A DNA stretch of 58,443 nt from Stenotrophomonas maltophilia (lineage in GTDB: Bacteria; Pseudomonadota; Gammaproteobacteria; Xanthomonadales; Xanthomonadaceae): positions 1 through 58,443 of the forward strand of contig NZ_NIVS01000021.1 of NCBI RefSeq assembly GCF_002205165.1, in the 5' to 3' direction. Shown here in pieces: positions 10,649 to 19,180 of this stretch. Position numbers and translations under genes: made by a program. Position 1 is the first letter of the stretch, and each line of letters begins with the position of its first letter. The notes under the pieces were generated by a model that worked only from the letters and a program-made list of their open reading frames with translations, had not been told where the DNA came from and searched no databases.

Positions 10649-11407
10649 TCAGTAGGCATTCTCGCGAAGCCAGGCGTGCACGCTGCGTATCGTCGGCAGC
10701 GCGAACACCGCATCGCTGGGTTCGCGCGCACCAACCAGCACGCTCCAGCCATGCAGATCGTTGGCCGCGCCAAAGCCAAATTCATCGGTGAGGTCATCGC
10801 CGACGAACACCGGCATGCGGTCCCGGAACGGCGGCTGCAGCATCAGCTGCCGCATCGCACGGCCCTTGTCGCTGCCTTCGGGCAGGAACTCGATCACATG
10901 GTCGCCGGGCTGCAGCCGGTAACCGCCGTGCCCGCGGATATGCCGTTCCGCGAAGGCGCGCACATCATTGGCGGCGTGCGGCGCACCGCGCCAATGCAGG
11001 GCCAGGCTGCGGCCCTTGTCTTCCACCAGCACGCCGGGATAGCCGTGCGCGAACCGCATCGCCTGCTGGTGCAGGGCATGCAGCCACTCACTGGTATCGG
11101 CGGAGGGATCGCTGCTCTGCGCGCGCTGTTCATGGTTGCGCAGTTCGTGGCCATGCAGGCCCGCGGCGGGCAGGCTCAGGGGAGCGAAGAGTTTATCCAG
11201 CTGGGCAAGCGGGCGCCCGCTGATCAGGGCGACCGCGCCATCCAGGCGGTCGCTGATGCGCCCGATGGCTTCACGCACATCGGGCAGCAGCGCGACCGAC
11301 TCGGGGTCGTCCGCGAATTCGATAAGGGTGCCATCCACGTCCAGGAACAGCGCACAGGCATCGTCCAGCAGCGGCGGCGGCGGACGTTGGGGGAAGTCGT
11401 TGGCCAT
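10649..11407 (-). CDS. otsB: Trehalose-6-phosphate phosphatase
   Basis: OtsB dephosphorylates trehalose-6-phosphate to trehalose. The 252-residue HAD-superfamily protein carries motif I as ALFLDVDGTLIEF near residue 15, motif II VALISGRPLAQLD, a cap domain, and motif IV as PVFVGDDLTDEFGF near residue 200. The ATG at 11407 was chosen because family proteins have a short proline-rich N-terminus before LLDD; an ATG at 11419 would add four residues. It is the first gene of a minus-strand cluster otsB, GH15, otsA, with 86 bases before the GH15 gene. Confidence 0.94.
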   Translation of the reverse strand: MANDFPQRPPPPLLDDACALFLDVDGTLIEFADDPESVALLPDVREAIGRISDRLDGAVALISGRPLAQLDKLFAPLSLPAAGLHGHELRNHEQRAQSSDPSADTSEWLHALHQQAMRFAHGYPGVLVEDKGRSLALHWRGAPHAANDVRAFAERHIRGHGGYRLQPGDHVIEFLPEGSDKGRAMRQLMLQPPFRDRMPVFVGDDLTDEFGFGAANDLHGWSVLVGAREPSDAVFALPTIRSVHAWLRENAY

Positions 11408-11482
11408 GGTGACCAACATGCCAGCGTGGGTGTGATTGCCAGGTCATGGCATCACGCCACGCAGCCTCCCCGTTCACCCACG

Positions 11483-11580
11483 GTAGAGCCGACCATCGGT
11501 CGGCTGCACACATCCGACGGTAGAGCCGACCGTTGGTCGGCTGCACCACATCCGGTAGAGCCGACCGTTGGTCGGCTGCA
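11483..11580 (+). repeat. Three tandem SMAG/REP-like palindromes
   Basis: Three GTAGAGCCGACC-type palindromes occur at 11483-11507, 11520-11544 and 11555-11580, about 36 bases apart. The first has CCATCGG in place of CCGTTGG in its core; the other two are identical over the core. They fill most of the gap between otsB and the TonB receptor, upstream of the first and just past the stop of the second. Confidence 0.88.
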
Positions 11581-11585
11581 CCCCG

Positions 11586-14036
11586 TCAGAACGTATATCG
11601 CACGCGCCCGTAGTAATACGCACCATTGCTGCCGATCGGTGACAGCACGTCATACGGCAGGTTGCCGAAGTAGTAGATGTCGTCGTTGGACAGGTCCGAA
11701 TAGTTGTCGGTCAGGTTCTGCCCACCCAGCGCCACGCTCCACTGCGGGGTGATCTTGTACTCCACTTCGGCATCGAGCTGCCACTCGGCGCCGTAGGTCT
11801 GGCGCGGAATGTAGCCGTCACCGAAGTTGAACACCCGGGTGACGCTGCCATAGCGGCTGAGACGGCTGCTCAGCGACCAGCGGTCGTTGGCCCAGCTGGC
11901 CGCGAGCGCAGCGCGTGTGCGCGGGGTGGCATCGGTCAACGTATTGGTCTCTTCCACGCCGAACAGCACGTAGTCCGGATCCAGCGCGAGCAGGCCCGGC
12001 GGGGTGGCAAGCACGTTCTTCAGCGTGGTCTTGGTGTAGGCGTAGGTGCCGGTCAGCACCAGCTCGCCATCCCCCAGCGACTGCCGCCAGTTGCTTACCA
12101 GTTCCGCACCGCGGGTGCGCGTATCGGCGGCATTGACGAAGAAGCTGGCGCTCTGCAGGCCGGCCACGCCGAACTGCTGCTGCACGTAATCGGTCAGCGC
12201 GTCACCGGTGATGCTTTCCGACAGCGCGATGCGGTCATCGATGTCGATCTGGAAGAAGTCCAGCGAGACATCGAAGTGGTCGCCGATGCGGCTGGTGAAG
12301 CCCAGGCTGGTATTGAGCGACTTCTCCGGCTTCAGATCGGTGGCGCCCAGGCCACGCGCGATCGGATTGTTGACCGACAGCACCCGGCCCTGCACCAACT
12401 GGCCGGCGGCGTTGTAGCCGGTGGAGGTGGATTCGTAGCCGATCTGCGCCAGCGAGGGCGCGCGGAAGTTGTTGGAGATCGCACCGCGCAGTGCGAAGGC
12501 CGGCGTGAACTCATAGCGCAGGCCCAGCTTGCCGGTAAGCTCGCCACCGAAGTCATCGCTGTGCTCGTAACGTGCCGCCAGGTCGCTGGAGAAATGCTCG
12601 CCGAACTGGCTCGACAGGCTGGCATAGGCGCTGGCGACATCCCGCGAGAGCGAGGTCGCGTCCTGCGGGGTCAGGCCACCACCGGCCTGCGAGCCGGTCG
12701 GGCGATCCGTGAACGGGCCGGCGGCATAGCTGGTCGGATCCCCCGGGCGGGTCTGGTAATGGTCGCGGCGCGCTTCCAGGCCCAGGCCCAGGCTGTGGGT
12801 GATGTCATCGCCCTGGGAGAACACGCGGCCGAGATCGAGGTTCGCCACCGTCAGTTCATTGCGGTAATCACCGGTCTTGAACCGGGTCGGGCTGGTCGGG
12901 CCGAGCGAGGCGTTGAGCGAGTTGCGCAGGCGGTAGGTGAACGTGTTGACGCCGTAATCCAGGCTCGCGTCGTAGTTCCACTCGCCCCACTGGCCCTTCG
13001 CACCGGCCACGGCCTGCACGTCGCGGTTCTCGCCCTCGGAGATCGGGCGGTAACCGTTCGGGTAGATCTGCGCCCAGTTGGCGTCGCTGTCCGGGTAGCG
13101 GAAGTAGTTCGCGCCTTCGCTGTCGCGCTGGTTGAAGGTGGCGAAGCTGTAGAACGTGGAGGTTTCGCCGAACGGTAGCTGTGCGTTGTACCAGGCGTTC
13201 AGATCCTTGGTCTTGCCATCGCCAAGCTCGTAGTTGCGCTTGCCCTGCAGGGCCAGGTTGGTCGGGGTCTGGTCCCACGGCGGGATCTGGTCGAAGCCGG
13301 CGCGGTTGGTGCCCTCGTGGTTCTTCAGTTCCAGGCCGACCCGCAGGAAGCCGCCCTTGTCGCCCAGCGCGGTGCCGACCTTGGCGCTGGCGTAGCTGGT
13401 CTGGCCATCGGTGATGGTGCGGTCGATCGGCTTGAGGTCGGTGTGGTTGGCGCCGAAGCTGGCTTCGAACGCGCCGCCTTCGGGCGCGTCATCCAGGATC
13501 ACGTTGATCACGCCGGCCACCGCATCGGAGCCGTACAGCGCACCGGCGCCGTCGCGCAGTACCTCGATGCGTTTGATCGCGCTGACCGGGATCGCGTTGA
13601 AGTCGACCGGGGTGGTGCCCTTGCCGATCTTGCTGTCGGTGTTGACCAGCGCGCTGCTGTGGCGGCGCTTGCCGTTGACCAGCACCAGCACCTGATCGGG
13701 CGAGAGGCCGCGCAGCTGGGCCGCCCGGATGTGGTCGGCGCCGCCGGAGTTGGACTGGCGCGGGAAATTGAACGAGGGCAGCAGCGCCTGCAGCGCGCTG
13801 CCCAGCTCGCCATTGACCACGCCGGCCTTGCGGATGTCCTCGGCGGTAAGCACGTCCACCGGGGAGGTGGATTCCAGCACGGTCCGGTCGATGGCGCGCG
13901 TACCGGTGACGATCACGGTGTCCAGCGTTTTGGCGGTGTTCGGCGCGTCCTGCGCAAGTACGTCCTGGGCCAGCAGGGGGGAGGAGAGGACGAGCGCGAT
14001 GGCAAGGCCAAGGCGCGACGCGGACGGACGGGACAT
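11586..14036 (-). CDS. TonB-dependent outer-membrane receptor
   Basis: The 816-residue protein is a TonB-dependent receptor of unknown substrate. A signal peptide (MSRPSASRLGLAIALVLSSP, cleavage near ALAQ/VLAQ) precedes a TonB-box-like TLDTVIVTG and a plug domain with LRGLSPDQVLVLVNGKRRH and VLRDGAGALYGSDAVAGVIN. The remainder is a beta-barrel ending in YYYGRVRYTF, with the terminal aromatic expected of outer-membrane proteins. I chose the ATG at 14036 because it starts the signal peptide. It is a paralogue of the receptor at 27616. No FecI/FecR pair or Fur box was recognised nearby. Confidence 0.93.
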   Translation of the reverse strand: MSRPSASRLGLAIALVLSSPLLAQDVLAQDAPNTAKTLDTVIVTGTRAIDRTVLESTSPVDVLTAEDIRKAGVVNGELGSALQALLPSFNFPRQSNSGGADHIRAAQLRGLSPDQVLVLVNGKRRHSSALVNTDSKIGKGTTPVDFNAIPVSAIKRIEVLRDGAGALYGSDAVAGVINVILDDAPEGGAFEASFGANHTDLKPIDRTITDGQTSYASAKVGTALGDKGGFLRVGLELKNHEGTNRAGFDQIPPWDQTPTNLALQGKRNYELGDGKTKDLNAWYNAQLPFGETSTFYSFATFNQRDSEGANYFRYPDSDANWAQIYPNGYRPISEGENRDVQAVAGAKGQWGEWNYDASLDYGVNTFTYRLRNSLNASLGPTSPTRFKTGDYRNELTVANLDLGRVFSQGDDITHSLGLGLEARRDHYQTRPGDPTSYAAGPFTDRPTGSQAGGGLTPQDATSLSRDVASAYASLSSQFGEHFSSDLAARYEHSDDFGGELTGKLGLRYEFTPAFALRGAISNNFRAPSLAQIGYESTSTGYNAAGQLVQGRVLSVNNPIARGLGATDLKPEKSLNTSLGFTSRIGDHFDVSLDFFQIDIDDRIALSESITGDALTDYVQQQFGVAGLQSASFFVNAADTRTRGAELVSNWRQSLGDGELVLTGTYAYTKTTLKNVLATPPGLLALDPDYVLFGVEETNTLTDATPRTRAALAASWANDRWSLSSRLSRYGSVTRVFNFGDGYIPRQTYGAEWQLDAEVEYKITPQWSVALGGQNLTDNYSDLSNDDIYYFGNLPYDVLSPIGSNGAYYYGRVRYTF

Positions 14037-14092
14037 GCGGACTCCAGCAGAACGACGAGGGGGGAGGGGCGGGGGAGGGAGGAACGGGAGAC

Positions 14093-14114
14093 CCCGACCA
14101 ATGGTCGGAACTAC
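14093..14114 (-). repeat. SMAG/REP-like palindrome
   Basis: A reverse copy (core CCGACCAATGGTCGG, ending CTAC) lies upstream of the TonB receptor. The gap 14037-14279 also holds an AT-rich run (14131-14150) suited to a promoter, but I cannot place the boxes with confidence. Confidence 0.75.
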
Positions 14115-14279
14115 CAATCCATCCGGATGAAGCGATATATTATCTTCGCGTGATCGCCCTGTGTGACGCAAGTCCCATCGGGGTGGTTATTAGCAGATAG
14201 CCGTTGGCGATCTGCGCCGGACCCGGATGTCCGGCACGCTCCTTCCCCTGCCTGTCCCTGTGTTTCCGGAGAGTTGTCC

Positions 14280-14762
14280 ATGTCGTTCCGCACCATCCTG
14301 ATTGCCCTGGTCCTGGCCACCAGCGGCTGTGCCACCGCTGCCCCGGCTGCCAAGCCGACCCAGCCGGCCGCCGCCACGGCCACGCTGCAGGGCGACGCCG
14401 CGCGCCCGGACGCTGCCGCCGGCTGGGTGCGCAGTGAGCTGTATTTCGGCGTGGGCGAAGAGAGCGGCGTGGCCGACCGCCCGCAGACCGAGGGCATCAC
14501 CGACGCGCAGTGGCGCGCCTTCCTCGACAAGGAAGTCACCCCGCGCTTCCCGGACGGCCTGACCGTGTTCGATGCCTACGGCCAGTGGCTGTTCCGCGGG
14601 GCGCCCGAGCCGAACCGCCTGCGCACCAAGGTGCTGGTGGTCCTGCACGAGAACACGCCGCAGCGCCGCGCCGACATCGAAGCGATCCGCCTGGCATGGA
14701 AGCAGGCGACTGGCCACCAGTCGGTGCTGTGGGCGCAGCAGGCGGTTGAAGTCTTGTTCTGA
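14280..14762 (+). CDS. DUF3574 domain-containing lipoprotein
   Basis: The 160-residue protein has a lipoprotein signal (MSFRTILIALVLATSGC, lipidated Cys near residue 17) and an Ala/Pro-rich linker. A DUF3574 domain follows, recognisable from WVRSELYFGVG, FLDKEVTPRFPDGLTVFDAYGQW and VLVVLHENTP. The domain has no established function. The ATG at 14280 is chosen for the signal peptide; the in-frame upstream start would bury it. It is divergent from the TonB receptor and codirectional with poxB, which starts 105 bases later. Confidence 0.85.
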   Translation: MSFRTILIALVLATSGCATAAPAAKPTQPAAATATLQGDAARPDAAAGWVRSELYFGVGEESGVADRPQTEGITDAQWRAFLDKEVTPRFPDGLTVFDAYGQWLFRGAPEPNRLRTKVLVVLHENTPQRRADIEAIRLAWKQATGHQSVLWAQQAVEVLF

Positions 14763-14867
14763 CCGGGTGGTGTCACGGTGCGGCGCGTTGACGCGCGCCG
14801 CACCGACCACATCAGTGTCACCCGCGCATCGCTAGGATCGGGCCTCCCGCATCGAGGAAGTCCTGTC

Positions 14868-16589
14868 ATGAGCAAGCGTGTTGCCGAGATCGTGGTCGAC
14901 ACTCTCCAGGCCGCCGGCGTCCGCCACTGTTACGGCATCGTCGGCGACACCCTCAACCATGTCACCGATGCGCTCCATCGCAGTGACATCGAGTGGGTGC
15001 ACATGCGCCACGAAGAGGTCGCGGCGTTCGCGGCCGGCGCCGAGTCGCTGATCAGCGGGCAGCTGACCGCCTGCGCCGGCTCCTGCGGGCCGGGTGGTCT
15101 GCACTTCATCAACGGCATCTTCGAGAGCAACCGCAACCGCGCGCCGATGGTGCTGATCGCCAGCCAGGTGGTCACCGCCGAGCTGGGCATGGAGTTTCCG
15201 CAGGAAGTCGATTTCAAGGCGGTGTACAGCAGCTGCAGCGTGTTCTGCGAGCAGGTGCACAGCCCGGAGCAGGCGCGACGCGTGGTGACGCTGGCCTGCC
15301 AGGCGGCGATCAGCCGTCGCGGCGTGGCGGTGGTGATCCTGCCGGCCGATATCAGCGAAGCCGAGGTCAAGCACGATGTGCCGTTCTCGGTGCACTACAC
15401 CCAGCCGGTGCTGCGGCCCTCGGACGATGAACTGCAACGCATTGCCGCCCTGATCGGTGAGGGCAAGCGGATCGGCATCTATGCCGGCGCCGGCTGCGAG
15501 CATGCACACGATGCGCTGGTCGCCCTCGGGGCCAGGCTCAAGGCGCCGATCGCGCATACCTCGCGCGCGAAGGATTTCGTGGAGTACGACAACCCGTACA
15601 ACATGGGCATGACCGGCATCTTCGGCATCGAGTCCGGGTACCACACGCTGATGGCCTGCGACACGCTGCTGCTGCTCGGTGCGGATTTCGCATGGGGCCA
15701 GTACTACCCGGACAAGGCCACGCTGATCCAGGTGGATCGCGATGGCAGCCACCTGGGCCGCCGCCATCCCGTGAACCTGGGCGTGGTCGGCGATATCGGC
15801 CCCACGCTGGAGGCGCTGCTGCCGTCGCTGCCCGAACGCGATGACCGCAGCTTCCTGGACGAATGCCTGGAGCACCGCGAGAAGGCCCTGGCCACGCGCG
15901 CCAAGGAAGAGCAGCCGGGCGAGGGCGAGCTGATCCACCCGCAGCATCTGACCGCGCTGATCGACCGGCACGCCGCCGACGATGCCCTGTTCACCGCCGA
16001 CGGCGGCTCGCCGATGGTGTGGATCCTGCGCCATATCCGCGTCAACGGGCGCCGCCGCACGCTGACCAGCCTGCTGCACGGCACGATGGCCAACGCCATG
16101 CCGCAGGCGTTGGGCCTGCAGAAGGCCTACCCGGGCCGGCAGGTGATTTCGCTCTCCGGCGATGGTGGCCTGGCGATGCTGCTCGGCGATCTGCTCACCG
16201 CAGTGCAGGAGAACCTGCCGATCAAGGTCGTGGTCTACAACAACAGCTCGCTGAATTTCGTGGAGCTGGAGCAGAAGGTCGAAGGCTTGCTGGACAACTA
16301 CACCGACCTGAAGAACCCCGATTTCGGCCGCCTGGCCGAAGTGATCGGCTTCTATGGCCGCACCGTGACCCGCTCCGAAGACCTGGAGCAGGCCGTGCAG
16401 GACATCCTGGCCCATCCGGGCCCGGCGCTGCTGGATGTGCACACCAGCCCGACCGAGCTGGTGATGCCGCCGCAGGTGGAGGCCAAGCAGGTGGCCGGCA
16501 CCGCGCTGTATGCGGCCAAGGCCCTGCTCAGCGGGCGGGTCGGCGATGTGCGGGACCTGTTGGCGAACAACTTCCTCAACAAGCCCTGA
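14868..16589 (+). CDS. poxB: Pyruvate dehydrogenase (quinone)/pyruvate oxidase-like ThDP enzyme
   Basis: The 573-residue protein matches PoxB (E. coli 572), a peripheral membrane flavoenzyme that decarboxylates pyruvate to acetate and reduces ubiquinone. Visible features are the catalytic Glu in HMRHEEVAAFAAGAES near residue 50, CGPGGLHFINGIFESNRNRAP, a central FAD-type domain, and the ThDP motif GDGGLAMLLGDL ending at VVYNNSS near residues 431-460. GAGGAAG precedes the ATG at 14868. Relatives such as acetolactate synthase share the fold, but the length and the start MSKRVAEIVVDTLQAAGVRH favour PoxB. A perfect hairpin follows the stop. Confidence 0.88.
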   Translation: MSKRVAEIVVDTLQAAGVRHCYGIVGDTLNHVTDALHRSDIEWVHMRHEEVAAFAAGAESLISGQLTACAGSCGPGGLHFINGIFESNRNRAPMVLIASQVVTAELGMEFPQEVDFKAVYSSCSVFCEQVHSPEQARRVVTLACQAAISRRGVAVVILPADISEAEVKHDVPFSVHYTQPVLRPSDDELQRIAALIGEGKRIGIYAGAGCEHAHDALVALGARLKAPIAHTSRAKDFVEYDNPYNMGMTGIFGIESGYHTLMACDTLLLLGADFAWGQYYPDKATLIQVDRDGSHLGRRHPVNLGVVGDIGPTLEALLPSLPERDDRSFLDECLEHREKALATRAKEEQPGEGELIHPQHLTALIDRHAADDALFTADGGSPMVWILRHIRVNGRRRTLTSLLHGTMANAMPQALGLQKAYPGRQVISLSGDGGLAMLLGDLLTAVQENLPIKVVVYNNSSLNFVELEQKVEGLLDNYTDLKNPDFGRLAEVIGFYGRTVTRSEDLEQAVQDILAHPGPALLDVHTSPTELVMPPQVEAKQVAGTALYAAKALLSGRVGDVRDLLANNFLNKP

Positions 16590-16594
16590 TCCGG

Positions 16595-16622
16595 GCGGGG
16601 GACGCACGCCCGCGTCCCCCGC
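16595..16622 (+). terminator. Hairpin terminator after poxB
   Basis: A perfect 11-base-pair stem (GCGGGGGACGC) closes the loop ACGCCC. No T-run follows, as is common for high-GC terminators in this window. Confidence 0.6.
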
Positions 16623-16699
16623 CGTTCCATCCATGCGCCTGTTACTGGCGGCGGTGAGGCCCTACCATCGGCTACCCCCTCCCCACGGCCGCCCTGCGC

Positions 16700-18298
16700 A
16701 TGTCCGCCACTGCTCCCGTCCCCACTGGACGCCCCCGCTGGTTCGTTGCCGGCGATCTCAACGGTTTCTTCGGTCTGGTGGTCGACAATCTGTCGATCCT
16801 CGGCTTCATCGCGATGGCGCTGGTCGGCATCTTCCAGTTCCCTGCCGATGTAGTGTTCGGCCGCATGTTCCCGGGCACCGCCTTCGGCGTGCTGGTCGGC
16901 AATGTGCTCTACACCTGGATGGCCCGGCGCCTGGCCGCGCGCACCGGCCGCGATGATGTCACCGCAATGCCGCTCGGCCTGGATGCGCCGACCAGCATCG
17001 GCATGGCGCTGCTGGTGCTCGGCCCGGCGTTCCTTGCCTTCAAGGGCCAAGGGCTGGCCCCGCATGATGCGGCCATCGCCACCTGGCAGCTGGGCATGGC
17101 CTCGCTGGTGATCATGGGCGTGCTGAAGGTGATCCTGTCCTTCTTCGGCGAAGCGGTCACCCGCGCGCTGCCGCGGGCCTCGCTGCTCGGCTCGATCGCC
17201 GGTATCGCGATCGTACTGATGGGCTTCCTGCCGCTGCTGGAAACGCTGCGCTCGCCGGTCGTCGGCTTCGTCACCCTGGGGCTGCTGCTGTACGTGCTGA
17301 TCGCCAAGCGGAAGCTGCCGATCCGCGCGCCCGGCGTGCTGGTCGCGTTCGTGTTCGGCACGATCCTGTACTACGGCCTCGGGCTTGCCGGGCTGGGCGC
17401 ACCGGGCTTCAAGGTGCCGGAGTGGGTGCCGCCGCAGGTGGTGCTGCCGTGGCCGACCCTGGGCTTCATCGACGGTCTGCCGACCGCGACCACCTACCTG
17501 CCGCTGCTGCTGCCGTTCGGCCTGCTGATGGTGGTGGGCGGCATCAACGTCTCCGAGAGCGCGCGCGCTGCCGGTGACGATTACCGCACCCGCGACATCC
17601 TGCTGGTGGAAGCTGTCGCCACGCTGGTGGCTGGCCTCTGCGGCGGTGTGGCGCAGACCACGCCGTACATCGGCCAGCCGGCCTACAAGCACATGGGTGC
17701 GCGCAGCGGGTACACGCTGCTGACCGGCCTGTTCGTTGGCATCGGCGGCATGCTGGGCGTGATCTCCGGGTTGGTGCAGTGGCTGCCGCTGGCGGTGCTG
17801 GCGCCGATCATCGTGTACGTGGCGATCGATATCACCACCCAGGCGTTCCAGGCCACGCCGCGCGAACATGCCGGCGCGATGGTGCTCGGCTTCCTGCCCT
17901 CGGTGGCGTACCTGCTGGCGATCAAGGCGCCCGGCTGGATCGCGCCGGAACAGTTGGCGGTGATGACCTCCACCCTGGATGGGCATGGCCTGCCCGAGCT
18001 GGCGGTGATCTTCACCCTGGGCAACGGCTTCATCATCACCTCGATGCTGTGGATCGCGGCGGTGGTGGCGATGATCGACGGGAAGCTGCTGCGCGCCTCC
18101 GGTTTCCTGCTGGTGGCTGCGGTGCTGACGCTGTTCGGCCTGATCCACTCGGTGGACCCGCGTGGCGGGATCTACCTGCCGTGGCAGCTGGAGGGCCTGC
18201 CGAAGATCATCAGCTGGCAGTTCACGGGCGCGTATGTGGCGTTGGCCGGGTTGCTGGCGCTGTTGTCGCTGCAGAAGCAGCCTTCAGAGCGCACCTGA
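16700..18298 (+). CDS. NCS2-like multi-pass permease (xanthine/uracil permease-like)
   Basis: The 532-residue protein is strongly hydrophobic with roughly 12 to 14 membrane segments. It has family-like stretches such as DLNGFFGLVVDNLSILGF at the N-terminus, DDVTAMPLGLDAPTSIGMAL, and GLCGGVAQTTPYIGQPAYKH near residue 313, resembling the conserved transport-site region of NCS2 nucleobase permeases. The substrate is unknown. It follows poxB after a hairpin and has its own likely promoter (TACCAT at 16663-16668), so it is probably a separate unit. Confidence is high for a transporter and moderate for the family. Confidence 0.75.
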   Translation: MSATAPVPTGRPRWFVAGDLNGFFGLVVDNLSILGFIAMALVGIFQFPADVVFGRMFPGTAFGVLVGNVLYTWMARRLAARTGRDDVTAMPLGLDAPTSIGMALLVLGPAFLAFKGQGLAPHDAAIATWQLGMASLVIMGVLKVILSFFGEAVTRALPRASLLGSIAGIAIVLMGFLPLLETLRSPVVGFVTLGLLLYVLIAKRKLPIRAPGVLVAFVFGTILYYGLGLAGLGAPGFKVPEWVPPQVVLPWPTLGFIDGLPTATTYLPLLLPFGLLMVVGGINVSESARAAGDDYRTRDILLVEAVATLVAGLCGGVAQTTPYIGQPAYKHMGARSGYTLLTGLFVGIGGMLGVISGLVQWLPLAVLAPIIVYVAIDITTQAFQATPREHAGAMVLGFLPSVAYLLAIKAPGWIAPEQLAVMTSTLDGHGLPELAVIFTLGNGFIITSMLWIAAVVAMIDGKLLRASGFLLVAAVLTLFGLIHSVDPRGGIYLPWQLEGLPKIISWQFTGAYVALAGLLALLSLQKQPSERT

Positions 18299-18315
18299 CG
18301 CGCCGGCGGCGGCAC

Positions 18316-18351
18316 GTAGAGCAACGGGCAGTGCCGACCGCTGGCCGGCGG
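18316..18351 (+). repeat. Degenerate SMAG/REP-like element
   Basis: A GTAG (18316-18319) is followed at a distance by the palindromic core GTGCCGACCGCTGGCCGGC. It separates the convergent permease and GST genes and may serve as their shared 3' hairpin. Confidence 0.5.
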
Positions 18352-18355
18352 GGGA

Positions 18356-19066
18356 TCATTCCTCGCCATCCAGCTCCGGGTAATGCCGGAAGATGCCGTT
18401 GGTGTTGAACGCCAGGCGTCGGTCCGAGGCGAGATAGGCGGCGATATTGGGCCGGGTTTCAACCCGGTCCTTGAGGGCGCGCAGCTGCGGCAGCGTCGGC
18501 CACAGCGCCTGCATGCGGCGCGGGAACATGTACTCCAGCCCGCTCAGCAGCTGGAACAGGGAAAGATCCACATAGGAATGCTCCCGCAGCGGATGCCGGC
18601 CGCCGTTGTGCTTGAGCACGTTCTCGAAATACGCGAGGAACTTCGGCATGCGTTCGCTCCGCATCGAGGCGGCGCGCGTCTTGGCTTCGCGCTTCTGGTC
18701 GTCGTAGTACTTCGACGCTGCGATCGGGTGATGGGTGTCATGCACTTCGGCTACCAGATCGGCGATGGTGAGCTGCAGCTGCAACGCCTGTTGCCGCCGT
18801 GAGCTCGCATCCGGAACCAGACCGAGTTCCGGTCCGAGATGATCCAGGATCGCACCGACCTGGGCGATCACCTGTCGACCAGTCCGCAGAAACGGCGGGG
18901 CAAACGGCTGTAGACCCTCCACCTTGCCGTCCAGATACGGCTGCATCACGGCATCGCCGTGCACACGCGCCATATCCGTATAGCCCGCTCCGGCATCCTC
19001 CAGGGCAAGCCGCACGAACTCGCCGCGGCCCTGGATGCCGGTCCAGTAATACAGTTCGTAATGCAT
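18356..19066 (-). CDS. Glutathione S-transferase family protein
   Basis: The 236-residue protein has an N-terminal thioredoxin-like GST domain (MHYELYYWTGIQGRGEFVRL, with DGKVEGLQPFAPPFLRT near residues 46-62). Its C-terminal all-alpha domain includes DLVAEVHDTHHPIAASKYYDDQ and YVDLSLFQLLSGLEYMFP. The GRGEF(V)RL pattern resembles sigma-class-like GSTs. It probably conjugates glutathione to electrophiles or reduces peroxides; the substrate is unknown. It is divergent from the gene at 19181, with a 114-base shared upstream region. Confidence 0.85.
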   Translation of the reverse strand: MHYELYYWTGIQGRGEFVRLALEDAGAGYTDMARVHGDAVMQPYLDGKVEGLQPFAPPFLRTGRQVIAQVGAILDHLGPELGLVPDASSRRQQALQLQLTIADLVAEVHDTHHPIAASKYYDDQKREAKTRAASMRSERMPKFLAYFENVLKHNGGRHPLREHSYVDLSLFQLLSGLEYMFPRRMQALWPTLPQLRALKDRVETRPNIAAYLASDRRLAFNTNGIFRHYPELDGEE

Positions 19067-19180
19067 GCAGCCACTCCGTGTGGAACCGGCGCCCAGCATC
19101 GCGCGCGCGGCCGAAAGCAGGCGTGAGCGCGGTGTGGTTCCCGTGCTAGGGTCCAGTGGCGATGGTGACGGGAGTAAGGG

